A DNA stretch of 64,000 nucleotides from Methanocella_A sp963769045 (GCA_963769045.1 CAVYKK010000024.1:1-64000); one strand, 5' to 3'. Positions 1 through 8,735 are shown, numbered from the stretch's first letter. A program made the numbers and translations. The notes: generated by a model not told the origin, from the letters alone.

Positions 1-201
1 TGATCATCTTTTATGATGTTAAACGAAATAACTTTTACCCCAGGCTGTTATTACCGTTTTGTCATCCGGAAAATGGGGAATTCAAATATCTGATCCGGTC
101 CCCGGCGCATAAAGACCTCTGCGTGACTGTCCATATCTCTTTATTGTTATAAGACAGGTACCGTAAAGTAAGTTATCTATCAGCGAATAAAGATAAAAAG
201 G

Positions 202-209
202 ATAAATAA
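202..209 (+). promoter_or_regulatory. candidate TATA box for the rfb operon
   Basis: An A/T-only stretch (ATAAATAA) lies about 40 bases before the rfbC start, in an A-rich leader. The first 246 bases of the window hold no gene that I can support. The position is plausible for an archaeal TATA box with a short leader, but no BRE was confirmed. Confidence 0.3.
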
Positions 210-246
210 AGATACACGAAATTACAGTATTACTCAGGTGGGTTTT

Positions 247-726
247 ATGCCTCAGAAGCTTATCGATGGAGTACAGGTAAAACAGCAGCGTCTCAACGCC
301 GACGAGCGCGGCTTTCTCATGGAAGTCATGCGTCCGGACTGGGACGTCTTCCAGAAGTTCGGCCAGGTCTATGCGACGTCCGCCTATCCGGGCGTGGTAA
401 AAGCATGGCACTACCACAAGAAACAATGGGACCACTTCACCTGCATCAGAGGGATGATGAAAGTCGTCCTCTTCGACAGCAGAGAGAACTCGCCCACTCG
501 TGGCGTGATCAATGAGTTTTTCATTGGCGAGCGAAACCCGATCATGGTGAAGATCCCTCCGAACGTCTACCACGGGTTCAAGTGCATCGGCACCGAGGAG
601 GCCATCATCGTCAACGTCCCCACCGAGATGTACAACTACGCTGAGCCCGACGAGTACCGCCTGCCGGCAGACACGAAGGAAATCCCCTACGACTGGGGCC
701 TCGCGCCCGGCCTGAAGCACGGGTGA
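247..726 (+). CDS. rfbC: dTDP-4-dehydrorhamnose 3,5-epimerase (RmlC/RfbC family)
   Basis: This 159-residue cupin-type epimerase converts dTDP-4-keto-6-deoxyglucose to dTDP-4-keto-L-rhamnose, the third step of dTDP-L-rhamnose synthesis in the cytoplasm. The family signature around the catalytic histidine (AWHYHKKQWDHF, about residues 53-64) and a C-terminal YNYAEPDEYR segment are visible. A GTG at 238 is also in frame. The ATG at 247 is preferred because AGGTGGG (236-242) sits just before it as a ribosome binding site. It is the first gene of an rfbC-rfbB-rfbD-rfbA operon. Its stop codon lies inside the ribosome binding site of rfbB, so the two are tightly coupled. The family call is firm; the exact sugar substrate is inferred from the neighbours. 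Confidence 0.88.
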   Translation: MPQKLIDGVQVKQQRLNADERGFLMEVMRPDWDVFQKFGQVYATSAYPGVVKAWHYHKKQWDHFTCIRGMMKVVLFDSRENSPTRGVINEFFIGERNPIMVKIPPNVYHGFKCIGTEEAIIVNVPTEMYNYAEPDEYRLPADTKEIPYDWGLAPGLKHG

Positions 727-731
727 TCCGG

Positions 732-1691
732 ATGAAAAACCTACTGGTCACGGGCGGCTGCGGGTTCATCGGCAGCAACTTCATCCGGCTGATGCTCGAG
801 AAGCACCCGGATGTCAGGATCATCAACCTCGATAAGCTCACCTATGCCGGGAACCCGGACAACCTGAAGGACATCGAGGACAATCCCAATTACGCTTTTG
901 TCAAAGGGGATATCTGCGACCCCGGCGTCGTACGTGCGGCCATGAAGAAGGCCGATACGGTCGTCCATTTCGCCGCCGAGAGCCACGTCGACCGCTCCAT
1001 CGAGGACGGCTCGGTCTTTGTAAAGACGAACGTGCTCGGCACCAACACGCTGCTGCAGGCGGCGCAGGAGCTCGGCGTGAAGCGGTTCCTTCACGTGTCC
1101 ACGGACGAGGTGTACGGCAGTATCGTGAAAGGCTCGTTCGTCGAGACCGACATCCTTACCCCGTCCAGCCCCTACTCGGCCAGCAAGGCGGGCTCGGACC
1201 TGCTTGCGTTGTCCTATCACACCACCCATAAGCTCCCGGTCGTCGTGACGCGGTGCACCAACAACTATGGGCCATACCAGTTCCCCGAGAAGCTCATCCC
1301 TCTGTTCGTCACCAACCTGCTCCAGGGCAAACGTGTCCCGGTCTATGGCAGCGGCCTGAACGTCCGGGACTGGATATACGTCCTGGACCACTGCAAAGCC
1401 ATCGATTTCGTGCTGCAGCACGGCACCGAAGGCGAGGTCTACAACATAGGCGGCGGCGCCGAGAGGACCAACCTCGAGATTACCCGGAGCATCCTCAAGC
1501 TGCTCGACAAGGACGAGCACATGATCGAGTATGTGCGCGACCGACCGGGACATGACCTGCGCTATTCGCTGGACTGCTCGAAGCTCAAAGCCCTGGGCTG
1601 GCGGCCTGAGCACGACTTCGATAAGGCCCTGGAGCTGACCGTCAAATGGTACGTGGATAACGCCTGGTGGTGGGAGAAATTAAAACGCTGA
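732..1691 (+). CDS. rfbB: dTDP-glucose 4,6-dehydratase
   Basis: This 319-residue short-chain dehydrogenase-type enzyme removes water from dTDP-glucose to give dTDP-4-keto-6-deoxyglucose, the second step of the rhamnose pathway. An N-terminal NAD-binding glycine motif (GGCGFIGSNF), the HFAAESHVDRS segment, STDEVYG and the catalytic YSASK are all present. A GTG at 723 is in frame, but the ATG at 732 is preceded by GGTGATCC, which matches the archaeal anti-Shine-Dalgarno sequence almost fully, so 732 is chosen. It overlaps the start of rfbD by about 25 bases. A decayed copy of this 3' end occurs on the opposite strand near 28.7 kb. Confidence 0.92.
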   Translation: MKNLLVTGGCGFIGSNFIRLMLEKHPDVRIINLDKLTYAGNPDNLKDIEDNPNYAFVKGDICDPGVVRAAMKKADTVVHFAAESHVDRSIEDGSVFVKTNVLGTNTLLQAAQELGVKRFLHVSTDEVYGSIVKGSFVETDILTPSSPYSASKAGSDLLALSYHTTHKLPVVVTRCTNNYGPYQFPEKLIPLFVTNLLQGKRVPVYGSGLNVRDWIYVLDHCKAIDFVLQHGTEGEVYNIGGGAERTNLEITRSILKLLDKDEHMIEYVRDRPGHDLRYSLDCSKLKALGWRPEHDFDKALELTVKWYVDNAWWWEKLKR

Positions 1692-2473
1692 TCCTTGGCG
1701 CCGGTGGCATGCTGGGGACGGACCTGAGGAAGGCGTTTCCGGACGCCATGGCGCTGACTCACCACGACGTGGACATCACCGACCGGGAACAGGTCCTTCG
1801 GGTTATAAAAGAGCGAATGCCTGAGGCAGTCATCAATGCTGCCGCCTACACCAACGTTGACGGCTGTGAGGACGAGCGGGAGCTGGCCTACAGCGTCAAT
1901 GGCAAGGCGCCCGGCTACATAGCCGAAGCCTGTGCCGCGACTGGCGCTAAGCTGGTCCACTACAGTACGGATTATGTGTTCGACGGCTCGAAGAATGAAT
2001 ACCGGGAATCGGATACCACCAATCCCGTCAACGTCTACGGGAAGTCCAAGCTTATGGGCGAGCAGCACATTGCCCGGGCGGCCGGGGATTACCGCATCAT
2101 CAGGACATCCTGGCTCTTTGGCAGACACGGGAAAAACTTTGTAGATACGATGCTCACGCTGTCAAAGCAGATGGATAAGGTGAAAGTGGTGAACGACCAG
2201 GTGGGAAAGCCTACCTATACGGTGGACCTCGCGAAGAAGACCAGAGAAGTCCTGGGAATGCCGCCGGGCATCTACCATATAACCAACGATGGCGTATGCT
2301 CATGGTACGAGTTCGCCAGCGCGATCATCCCTAATACGGTTCCCTGTACCAGTGAGGAATTCCCTAGAAAGGCCAAGCGTCCAAAATATTCTGTGCTGGT
2401 GAACACGAAAACGACGCCGATGAGGCACTGGCGCGAGGCGCTGGCCGATTATTTATCATCGAAGGTGAATTGA
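1667..2473 (+). CDS. rfbD: dTDP-4-dehydrorhamnose reductase
   Basis: This 268-residue NAD(P)H-dependent reductase performs the last step to dTDP-L-rhamnose. The glycine-rich motif GAGGMLG lies at the N-terminus, followed by NAAAYTNVDGCE, STDYVFDG and the catalytic YGKSK, all typical of RmlD. The frame opens with GTG codons at 1667 and 1670 inside the end of rfbB; no ATG is available nearby, so a GTG start with translational coupling is likely. The stop codon directly abuts the rfbA ATG. The family call is certain; which of the two GTG codons is used is not. Confidence 0.9.
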   Translation: MVGEIKTLILGAGGMLGTDLRKAFPDAMALTHHDVDITDREQVLRVIKERMPEAVINAAAYTNVDGCEDERELAYSVNGKAPGYIAEACAATGAKLVHYSTDYVFDGSKNEYRESDTTNPVNVYGKSKLMGEQHIARAAGDYRIIRTSWLFGRHGKNFVDTMLTLSKQMDKVKVVNDQVGKPTYTVDLAKKTREVLGMPPGIYHITNDGVCSWYEFASAIIPNTVPCTSEEFPRKAKRPKYSVLVNTKTTPMRHWREALADYLSSKVN

Positions 2474-3196
2474 ATGAAGGGTGTCATACTCGCGGGAGGC
2501 ACGGGCTCGCGCCTTTTTCCGCTTACCAAGGTTACCAATAAGCACTTGTTACCAGTCTATGATGAGCCAATGATCTATTACCCGCTGAAGACGCTCATCA
2601 ATGCGGGTATCCGGGATATTATGATAGTCTCCGGAAAGGGCCACGTCGGTCACTTCCTGGAATTATTGGGCTCGGGTTCCGATTTCGGGGTAAGGTTCTC
2701 CTACGAAATCCAGAAGGAGGCCGGAGGCATCGCCCAGGCGCTGAGCCTGGCGAGGGGCTTCGTAGACGGTGACAGCGTTACGGTCATTCTCGGCGATAAC
2801 ATCTATGAGGATAACGTAAAAGAGCACGTGCAGTCGTTCAAGTCCGGTGCCCGTATCTTCCTCAAGCCTGTGACGGATGCGCATCGGTTTGGCGTGGCCG
2901 AAGTCGATGAAAAGAAAAACCAGGTACTCGGCATCGAGGAGAAGCCCAAACAGCCAAAATCGAACCTGGCTGTGACCGGGCTATACATCTATGATAATAC
3001 CGTTTTCGACGTGGTCAAGACCCTCAAGCCGTCGGGCAGAGGCGAGCTGGAGATCACCGACGTCAACAATTACTATGTCCGTCAGGGTAAGCTGTCGTTC
3101 TCTGTCCTGGAAGGATACTGGAGCGACGCGGGCACCTTCGAGTCGCTGTTCAGGGCAAGCGAGCTGGTCAGGGTAAAGAAGACCGGTAATAAGTAA
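2474..3196 (+). CDS. rfbA: glucose-1-phosphate thymidylyltransferase
   Basis: This 240-residue nucleotidyltransferase makes dTDP-glucose from dTTP and glucose-1-phosphate and so feeds the rest of the operon. The signature GGTGSRLFPLT is at residues 6-16, with the metal-binding GDNIYED further in, and EKPKQPKSN and GYWSDAGT follow. It is the short archaeal form, about 50 residues shorter than enterobacterial RmlA. Its ATG follows the rfbD stop with no gap. A weak G4/C4 stem (about 3200-3217) after the stop could act as terminator. All four rhamnose genes are present and intact here. Confidence 0.9.
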   Translation: MKGVILAGGTGSRLFPLTKVTNKHLLPVYDEPMIYYPLKTLINAGIRDIMIVSGKGHVGHFLELLGSGSDFGVRFSYEIQKEAGGIAQALSLARGFVDGDSVTVILGDNIYEDNVKEHVQSFKSGARIFLKPVTDAHRFGVAEVDEKKNQVLGIEEKPKQPKSNLAVTGLYIYDNTVFDVVKTLKPSGRGELEITDVNNYYVRQGKLSFSVLEGYWSDAGTFESLFRASELVRVKKTGNK

Positions 3197-3603
3197 ATCC
3201 GGGGAGCTTATTTCCCCTTTGCGAGGTCGATGTTTGCCCATTTGATCTATTGATCGCGATGGCGAAGATCGCTTTGTCCACTACCATATCTCTTCGCGGA
3301 TCGACGGCCGCCTTTGGCCGGCGTTCATTGCCCGGCCGCCTCCGCATCCCTCCGCTCCGCTCCGCTGCGCTACGCTCCGGGCAGACCCTGAAAACCTCCG
3401 GCGACCGCTGTAGCTTTCTGCTGCATGAGTTCCGGAGAACCTTCAAAAACTGAGCATAGGGCGGATGTCGCAGTAATTAAGGTAATGAAATTTGTTCACT
3501 TATGTACTCTGAGCAACCTCTTGCATAACTTTATCTCATATTAATGAAAATATGTTTTCGAATGAATATCCGAAGCGGTTAATATGCCATTCATAGCGGA
3601 AAC
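3197..3603. other. intergenic region without a supported gene
   Basis: This 400-base stretch between rfbA and the Doc-like gene holds a GC-rich middle (3290-3400) with short palindromic GGCCGG/CCGGCC patches and CCGCT repeats, then an AT-rich leader. Open frames exist but have no family features or good start signals. No antitoxin gene for the downstream toxin is visible here. Confidence 0.4.
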
Positions 3604-4017
3604 ATGACATGCTTTTCTATCACCATCCAAAAAATCGTAGAAATCCATGAGGAAATCTTGAGAATTAGCTCTGCAGAGGAAGATAAAGGCATGAATGGTA
3701 TCAGAGATGAGGGTACCCTGTCATACATTGTCGAAAAACTGGAAAGAGATACAAATATCAATTGCGATGTCATAAAAAGCGCTGCATGGGTCCTGTATAG
3801 TATAACGACAACACACCCATTTTTTCAAGCGAACAAGAGAACTGCGATTGTTACCGCTGAAAACATCCTCAGACATGACGGGTTCTGGTTTGACGTCGAC
3901 TATGAAGAAGGGGAACGGTTCATCATTGATGTTGCAAGGGATGAATATACACTGGATAGAGTTGAAACCTGGATCAGAGGTCACATAGTTAAAAAAAGTA
4001 CAATTAGCGCTATCTAA
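3604..4017 (+). CDS. Doc/Fic family protein (death-on-curing type)
   Basis: This 137-residue protein carries the Fic core HPFFQANKRTA at about residues 65-75 and the Doc-type N-terminal segment GMNGIRDEGTLSYIVEKL. Doc proteins phosphorylate, and other Fic proteins AMPylate, target proteins. In Doc from phage P1 the target is EF-Tu. In the usual motif HxFx(D/N)GNKR the glycine is alanine here. Doc genes normally follow a small antitoxin gene, but none is visible upstream, and the only nearby candidate is a short decayed frame downstream on the other strand. The base composition is more AT-rich than the rfb operon, which suggests transfer. Family call firm; activity unknown. Confidence 0.75.
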   Translation: MTCFSITIQKIVEIHEEILRISSAEEDKGMNGIRDEGTLSYIVEKLERDTNINCDVIKSAAWVLYSITTTHPFFQANKRTAIVTAENILRHDGFWFDVDYEEGERFIIDVARDEYTLDRVETWIRGHIVKKSTISAI

Positions 4018-4026
4018 GCAGTACCG

Positions 4027-4179
4027 TTAACGTTTACTAAGCCGGTCAAGCAATTCTTTATGCCTCTTGATAGAGTCGGCGAGAAATTCTTTCTCGTTTT
4101 CCGTGAGACCTTCCCGCTTAGCCTTATTCTCGGTCCCTTTGATCCGAGAATTTTCCGATGCTTCCGTTAGATCGCCTTC
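4027..4179 (-). pseudogene. decayed C-terminal coding fragment
   Basis: On the minus strand a 50-codon frame ends at a TAA (4027-4029) and is closed upstream by a stop at 4180-4182. It has no ATG, GTG or usable TTG start near its beginning. The translated segment is highly charged and helix-like (ending KRHKELLDRLSKR), so it looks like the C-terminus of a lost gene rather than random sequence. It faces the Doc-like gene and may be a remnant of its partner, but that is speculation. Confidence 0.3.
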
Positions 4180-4346
4180 TTAGATATCCAGTTAAAACAA
4201 ACAAGTATAATAATTTTATCTATCAACCCGTAACATAAATTTTTGAGACATCAGCTATCGCCCAGGCCTGGACTTAGAGCATAACTTCCAGTGAAGTCGG
4301 TCCAAACGAAAAAGTATTAAACTCTGTACGGAAGCTATACGGTCGT

Positions 4347-4898
4347 ATGATCTTCTTCGGCCACATCGGCATAACGCTGCTCTTCGCCTATCTTATCTTC
4401 AACATCTTCAAGGAGAAGATTGACTACCGGTTCCTTATCGTCGGCGCCATACTGCCGGACCTGATCGATAAGCCGATAGGCCAATACATCTTCGTAAGCA
4501 CTTTCGACAACGGCCGAATTTTCGGGCATACAATCCTGTTCGTGCTACTGCTCACGATGATTGCCCTGTATGTGGAGAGAAAATACCGGTTCCTCGGGAT
4601 CAGTGTCCTCGCACTGGGCGCGCTGATGCACCAGGCGGAAGACCAGATGTGGATGTCGCCTTCCACGTCGCTCTGGCCGACGATGGGCTGGCAGTTCCCG
4701 AAGCTGGGCCTGCAGGACTACTCCGGGTATATCCTCGAAAAGCTGTTCAGCGATCCGAATGCTTACGTGCCGGAAATCATCGGCCTTGCCATTATTGCCT
4801 GGTTCATCTTCAGGTTCAGGCTCTACCGGCCGGATACTATCAAGGCGTTTTTAAAGACAGGCCGGGCCGCGAAGGCTGAAAAGGCCATCGCCGCGTGA
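4347..4898 (+). CDS. DUF457-type membrane-bound metal-dependent hydrolase (YdjM-like)
   Basis: This 183-residue integral membrane protein has about four hydrophobic segments. It shows the DUF457 pattern: an early histidine in FGHIG (residues 4-8), the motif GAILPDLIDKP at about residues 33-43, a further FGHTI histidine and a MHQAEDQ histidine. Members are called predicted metal-dependent hydrolases, but few have a proven substrate. It stands alone between an AT-rich spacer and the convergent wecB gene, whose end lies only 12 bases away. A second DUF457-like frame may exist at 9.8-10.3 kb. Confidence 0.65.
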   Translation: MIFFGHIGITLLFAYLIFNIFKEKIDYRFLIVGAILPDLIDKPIGQYIFVSTFDNGRIFGHTILFVLLLTMIALYVERKYRFLGISVLALGALMHQAEDQMWMSPSTSLWPTMGWQFPKLGLQDYSGYILEKLFSDPNAYVPEIIGLAIIAWFIFRFRLYRPDTIKAFLKTGRAAKAEKAIAA

Positions 4899-4910
4899 TC
4901 GGTTATCTAT

Positions 4911-5993
4911 TCATTTGCCGCCACGGGCCCGGGAAATTTCTATTATCCGGTTACCTGCGAACCCGTCGCCGAAAGGATTGCTCCACTTCTTGCCACTGTC
5001 GATCATAGTGTGCGCTGCCTTGACAATGTCTTCATGAGCGAAGCCGGCAATAATATTCGCTCCCACTTCCACCGTTTCGGGCCGTTCGGTATTCTCCCGT
5101 ATCGTCACGCACGGAACGCCCAGGATACAACACTCTTCCTGCACGCCGCCAGAATCCGTGAGCACAAGCCTGGCGTTAGACTCCGCCTTTAAAAATTCCA
5201 TGAAACCGAGAGGGTCGATAAGCCTTACGCCTTCCGGTATGTCGATGTTAAACGTGGCAAGCATCTTCCTCGTTCTCGGGTGAACCGGCAGTATGACTGG
5301 CATACCCGACTCTTCCGAAACCATCCCGATGCCTTTGAAAATCTCGGACAGCCTGTACTTATCGTCCGTATTCTCCTGTCGGTGTATCGTGGAAAGCATA
5401 TAGCGCCCGGGGGTAACGCCGAGCTTTTCGAGGATATCCGAGTCGCGGGCGATCTTCAGGTTCTCGTTGACCGCGTCGACGATCGTGTTCCCGGTGACGA
5501 AGATTTTGCTTTCCGGTATGCCCTCTTTCAACAGCAGCGCTTTACCATTCTCCGTAGGCGCGAACAGGAGGTCAGATATGTGATCGGCGATGACCCGGTT
5601 GATCTCCTCCGGCATTGTCCTGTCAAAGGATCGCAGGCCGGCCTCGACATGGCCGATTTTAACGTGAAGCTTCGAAGCAGCGAGGGCCCCGGCAAGGACC
5701 GTGTTAGTATCGCCCTGCACATAGACTATGTCAGGCTTTTCATTGATCAGAATATCCTCGATGCCGGCCAGCATCTTTCCGGTCTGGCCTCCGTGGCTCC
5801 CGGAGCCTACGTCCAGGTGGTACCGGGGAAGCGGCAGCTTTAGCTCTTCAAAGAATATCCGGTCCATGTCATAGGAGTAGTGCTGCCCGGTATGGATGAT
5901 AAAATAGTCTAATCCCTGCTTTTCGCACGCTCGTATGATCGGGCTCATTTTAATGATTTCGGGGCGAGTCCCCAGTATGATACAGAATTTCAT
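4911..5993 (-). CDS. wecB: UDP-N-acetylglucosamine 2-epimerase (non-hydrolysing), copy 1
   Basis: This 360-residue enzyme interconverts UDP-GlcNAc and UDP-ManNAc in the cytoplasm. It shows the family motifs TRPEIIKM near the N-terminus, HVEAGLRS, the DSGGVQEE nucleotide-binding motif and RPETVE. The length is normal for WecB. A second copy at 14.6-15.7 kb, next to wecC, is very similar along its whole length. This copy has no dehydrogenase partner beside it, so it may be a duplicate serving another pathway or a spare. Upstream, toward 6.07 kb, lies one of the hairpin elements. Confidence 0.9.
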   Translation of the reverse strand: MKFCIILGTRPEIIKMSPIIRACEKQGLDYFIIHTGQHYSYDMDRIFFEELKLPLPRYHLDVGSGSHGGQTGKMLAGIEDILINEKPDIVYVQGDTNTVLAGALAASKLHVKIGHVEAGLRSFDRTMPEEINRVIADHISDLLFAPTENGKALLLKEGIPESKIFVTGNTIVDAVNENLKIARDSDILEKLGVTPGRYMLSTIHRQENTDDKYRLSEIFKGIGMVSEESGMPVILPVHPRTRKMLATFNIDIPEGVRLIDPLGFMEFLKAESNARLVLTDSGGVQEECCILGVPCVTIRENTERPETVEVGANIIAGFAHEDIVKAAHTMIDSGKKWSNPFGDGFAGNRIIEISRARGGK

Positions 5994-6072
5994 CAGACCA
6001 CTCGCAGTAATGCTGGAAATAATAGGTTATAATTGCTATTGGCTTAAAATGATAACTATTTTACACCCGGCC

Positions 6073-6262
6073 CAGTCATTCGTGAAATGTTTTGTACGCT
6101 CACCGGCACTTGACACTACGTACACGACGGCCACGACGTACACGACGTTTTATCGGAAAAGGGCAAGCGTAGCCATATTATCAGATGTCGTGTACGTCGT
6201 GGCCGTCGTGTACGTAGTGTTCGGTGCCGGCCAGCCTGTAGCAAAAGTAACAAGAATGACTA
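6073..6262. repeat. hairpin element B (terminal inverted repeats, 9-nt repeat arms)
   Basis: The element starts with AGTCATTCGTGAAATG and ends with AATGACTAT. Complementary arms lie at 6103-6147 and 6186-6230, each built of 9-nt units such as ACGTACACG and ACGGCCACG. The loop between them (about 6148-6185) contains TATCGGAAAAGGGCAAGCG, which is shared with the copy at 38.4 kb. GCCGGCAC-type sequence closes both arm ends. It sits between the divergent wecB copy 1 and epimerase genes. I interpret it as a non-coding, MITE-like mobile element. Confidence 0.75.
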
Positions 6263-6310
6263 TCCATGACGATTAACATTATTATCGTTCGATCACATTC
6301 TTATAAAGAG

Positions 6311-7234
6311 ATGAAATGCCATTCCGTCCTTGTCACCGGTGGCCTGGGGCAGATCGGATCGTATATCTGCGATGCTTTAGAAAAGGCCGGCTGTGACGTC
6401 ACTATCCTCGATAACCGTACCATACCGGGCACCCGTACTGGCACGTTTAAAATCATTAACGGCGACATCCGCGATCGGCATACTGTCGACCGGTCGGTTA
6501 AAGACGTCGACGCCGTCATACACTGCGCTGCACAGATCTTCGTCGCTAAGTCCGTAGAAGAGCCGCTCTTCGATGCCGACAATAACATCATCGGCACCCT
6601 CAACCTCCTGGACGCCGCCCGGAATGCCGATATCAGGCGATTCGTATATTTCAGTTCCGCCGCAGTCTACGGTGACACCGTCCGTCTGCCTGTCGACGAG
6701 AACCATCCTCAGAACCCCATGTCCCCTTATGGCGTGAGCAAGCTCTCAGGCGAGAAGTATGCCCTGGCCTTCAATAAGGTCTATGGCCTTCCTACCACCG
6801 CGATCCGCCCGTTCAACGTCTACAGCCCCCGCCAGGACCCGTCGAACCCTTACAGCGGCGTCATATCGAAGTTCATTGACCGTGTCAGCAAAGGCCAGCC
6901 ACCCGTCATCTTCGGCGATGGCACCGCCACCCGCGACTTCGTCTCAGTCCATGACGTCGTAGACATGGTCATGCTCATGCTCGAAAAAGACGAGGCCGTC
7001 GGCAGGGTATTCAATTGCGGCACCGGAAAGCCCACCCGGGTCGACGAGCTCGCGCAGGTAATCATCGACAGGTATGACAACGATCGGCTCAAGCCTGAGT
7101 TCAGGCCGGAACGGCCCGGTGACATCAAGGACAGCTATGCCGACATCTCGCTGGCGAAGAAGGTGCTCGGATACAAGCCTAACGTAGACTTGAAGGACGG
7201 GCTACAGGAAATCATCGACGGCAAAAGAAAATAA
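6311..7234 (+). CDS. NAD-dependent nucleotide-sugar epimerase/dehydratase, copy 1
   Basis: This extended short-chain dehydrogenase of 307 residues has the NAD-binding motif GGLGQIGSYI, an SSAAVYGD segment and the catalytic YGVSK. It resembles UDP-glucose 4-epimerases, but the exact sugar is not evident. The frame opens further upstream at 6266; the ATG at 6311 is chosen because the Rossmann motif begins about ten residues after it and paralogs start there. A close paralog lies at 28910-29854 in the same orientation, and a relic of a third 3' end lies at 8722-8823. The island between the two intact copies is devoted to surface glycan genes. Confidence 0.85.
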   Translation: MKCHSVLVTGGLGQIGSYICDALEKAGCDVTILDNRTIPGTRTGTFKIINGDIRDRHTVDRSVKDVDAVIHCAAQIFVAKSVEEPLFDADNNIIGTLNLLDAARNADIRRFVYFSSAAVYGDTVRLPVDENHPQNPMSPYGVSKLSGEKYALAFNKVYGLPTTAIRPFNVYSPRQDPSNPYSGVISKFIDRVSKGQPPVIFGDGTATRDFVSVHDVVDMVMLMLEKDEAVGRVFNCGTGKPTRVDELAQVIIDRYDNDRLKPEFRPERPGDIKDSYADISLAKKVLGYKPNVDLKDGLQEIIDGKRK

Positions 7235-7370
7235 GCCCTTCATTTTCGTGTTGTAATTCCTCAATAAAAAAGTCCCGGGACTATGCGGTGCCAGATTTAC
7301 AAATACCAGAAAGGGTAAGATCGTTTGATTAAGATATCGAGGCATTACAGCCTAAGGTCTTACCGCGTGG

Positions 7371-7514
7371 ATGAATCGAGTATACAAGCCTTGGCGAGAC
7401 GATGTATTTTCGATGATTTTTTGGCGGGACTCTCTGCTAACGTTAACTTCGATCTTTGCAGCTTTCATCGCCACTTTGGGAATTCTTTTTTCGGTCATGG
7501 CAGTCCTTCCATAG
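7371..7514 (+). CDS. small single-span membrane protein (47 residues)
   Basis: A short frame begins with ATG at 7371 and ends with TAG at 7512-7514. After a basic/polar head (MNRVYKPWRDDVFSMIFWRD) comes one clear hydrophobic helix of about 25 residues rich in L, F, A and I. The tryptophans, the charge distribution and the in-frame stop just upstream favour a real small protein. No strong ribosome binding site is visible and I know no family for it. It lies in an AT-rich segment between the epimerase gene and the relic of its 3' end. The function cannot be named. Confidence 0.4.
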   Translation: MNRVYKPWRDDVFSMIFWRDSLLTLTSIFAAFIATLGILFSVMAVLP

Positions 7515-7639
7515 CTAGTGATAAAAATCTATAATGTTAATTTTACGTGATAATAATTGTCGTATTGTCTTATATATCTACTTTTTCCATTTGTTTATAT
7601 ATCCCAGTTGCCTGGTGCACTGTTAGACTATCCAGTATT

Positions 7640-8266
7640 TTAATGCCATAACGCATAACAGGTTATTATGGTCAGACTTTCAAGCGTAATAATGTAAGAT
7701 ACCGCTCTGTAGAACCAATCCTGAATTTTTAAGATGGTATCATTCCAGGTTTTTGTAAACAGCCATCCTTTGATGATTGTCATTGCTGTTATTGTGAAAA
7801 TGGACCATGCGATTATTACTCCCATGTAAGTACTATCCTTATGATAAAAAAGATAGGTAACTGGTATAGCAAGGATACCTGCGGCACCTATTAGTGATCC
7901 GACTGTACTCCAGTTATAAACATAATTCGGTATGCTATAGCTCACGATTGTCATTATATAATTTTCATTTGGATCGGCTTGCGCCGTTATGTGAATAAAT
8001 TTATCTCCACCATCGCTGACTTCAAGAGCGGGATCCAGCTTTTTGTCGTACTTCTCGTCGACAACAACCGATTCGACAACTTTTTCATACTCTTCGGGAT
8101 AATCGATATAAACATAGGTCGTACAATTTTTATTTAACGGCGATATCAATATGACTTCACTTCGCTCCTTTTTGATATACTTACCAAAGAGATAATATTC
8201 CTGTTTTTCGTCATGTAAGACGTTGTTCTTCTCATCTTTGATTTCATATTGGAAAATGTGACTCAT
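7640..8266 (-). CDS. hypothetical membrane protein
   Basis: This 208-residue protein has a polar N-terminal half (about residues 1-120) and three hydrophobic segments in the C-terminal half, starting near GSLIGAAGILAIPVTYLFY. The frame also opens at 8299, but the ATG at 8266 begins immediately after the stop codon of the upstream gene (8268-8270) and is favoured. I do not recognise the family. Codon use is strongly AT-rich compared with the neighbouring glycan genes, a sign of transfer. With the 155-residue gene upstream it forms a two-gene unit, or possibly two pieces of one broken gene. Confidence 0.55.
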   Translation of the reverse strand: MSHIFQYEIKDEKNNVLHDEKQEYYLFGKYIKKERSEVILISPLNKNCTTYVYIDYPEEYEKVVESVVVDEKYDKKLDPALEVSDGGDKFIHITAQADPNENYIMTIVSYSIPNYVYNWSTVGSLIGAAGILAIPVTYLFYHKDSTYMGVIIAWSIFTITAMTIIKGWLFTKTWNDTILKIQDWFYRAVSYIITLESLTIITCYALWH

Positions 8267-8267
8267 T

Positions 8268-8735
8268 TTAATTGTTCGGTATGTTTGCGGCAGTATCAAC
8301 CGACTTTGAGGGAAATAGACTACGATAAATCCTGATTCTTCTGAATATCCCTGGAACTCTCAGCTCTTCCCCATTACTATCATAGATATGGAGAAACGGT
8401 AAAAACATCGGTAGCGGCAATACGATTTCTGATAATGGATCAATGAGGTTATCGTTAAAAATTGTGAGCTCGTCTTCAACTTTAATAATTGTCGGACTGA
8501 TGAATTTATAAAAGAACCTCCTCCTGCTCAATGGTTTTTCATTTTCTACGACATTTCCCAAAACCATCGTCCCCCGGTAGGTTATTTTCATAAACGTGTA
8601 AGTATGTACTCTGTTAAGCCCTTTATACATATAAATTGTGCTTAATCGATAACGGTAGTGCCTGCCAGTAACGCTATACGATTGTTCAATTACAAATCGT
8701 ATAATGCAAAACAATGTTAAATACGGCATTACCAA
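8268..8735 (-). CDS. hypothetical protein, AT-rich
   Basis: This 155-residue frame is rich in tyrosine, arginine and isoleucine, with a hydrophobic start. I recognise no family. It directly precedes the 208-residue membrane protein gene on the minus strand, with one base between stop and start, so the two are probably cotranscribed. Its first codons overlap the relic of an epimerase 3' end that lies on the plus strand (8722-8823), so the true start may be an internal ATG. The gene may itself be truncated at its 5' end by the recombination that created that junction. Confidence 0.45.
   Translation of the reverse strand: MVMPYLTLFCIIRFVIEQSYSVTGRHYRYRLSTIYMYKGLNRVHTYTFMKITYRGTMVLGNVVENEKPLSRRRFFYKFISPTIIKVEDELTIFNDNLIDPLSEIVLPLPMFLPFLHIYDSNGEELRVPGIFRRIRIYRSLFPSKSVDTAANIPNN

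Noticed and set aside
741..1613. Long antisense open frame opposite rfbB
   Set aside because: It is the mirror of GC-rich codon use in rfbB; its product has no family motifs.
3250..3453. Short arginine/leucine-rich frame after rfbA
   Set aside because: It reads through CCGCT repeats and has no start signal; likely chance.
6073..6262. Riboswitch or attenuator upstream of the epimerase
   Set aside because: The same structure occurs at unrelated loci in both orientations, so it is a repeat element and not a specific leader.
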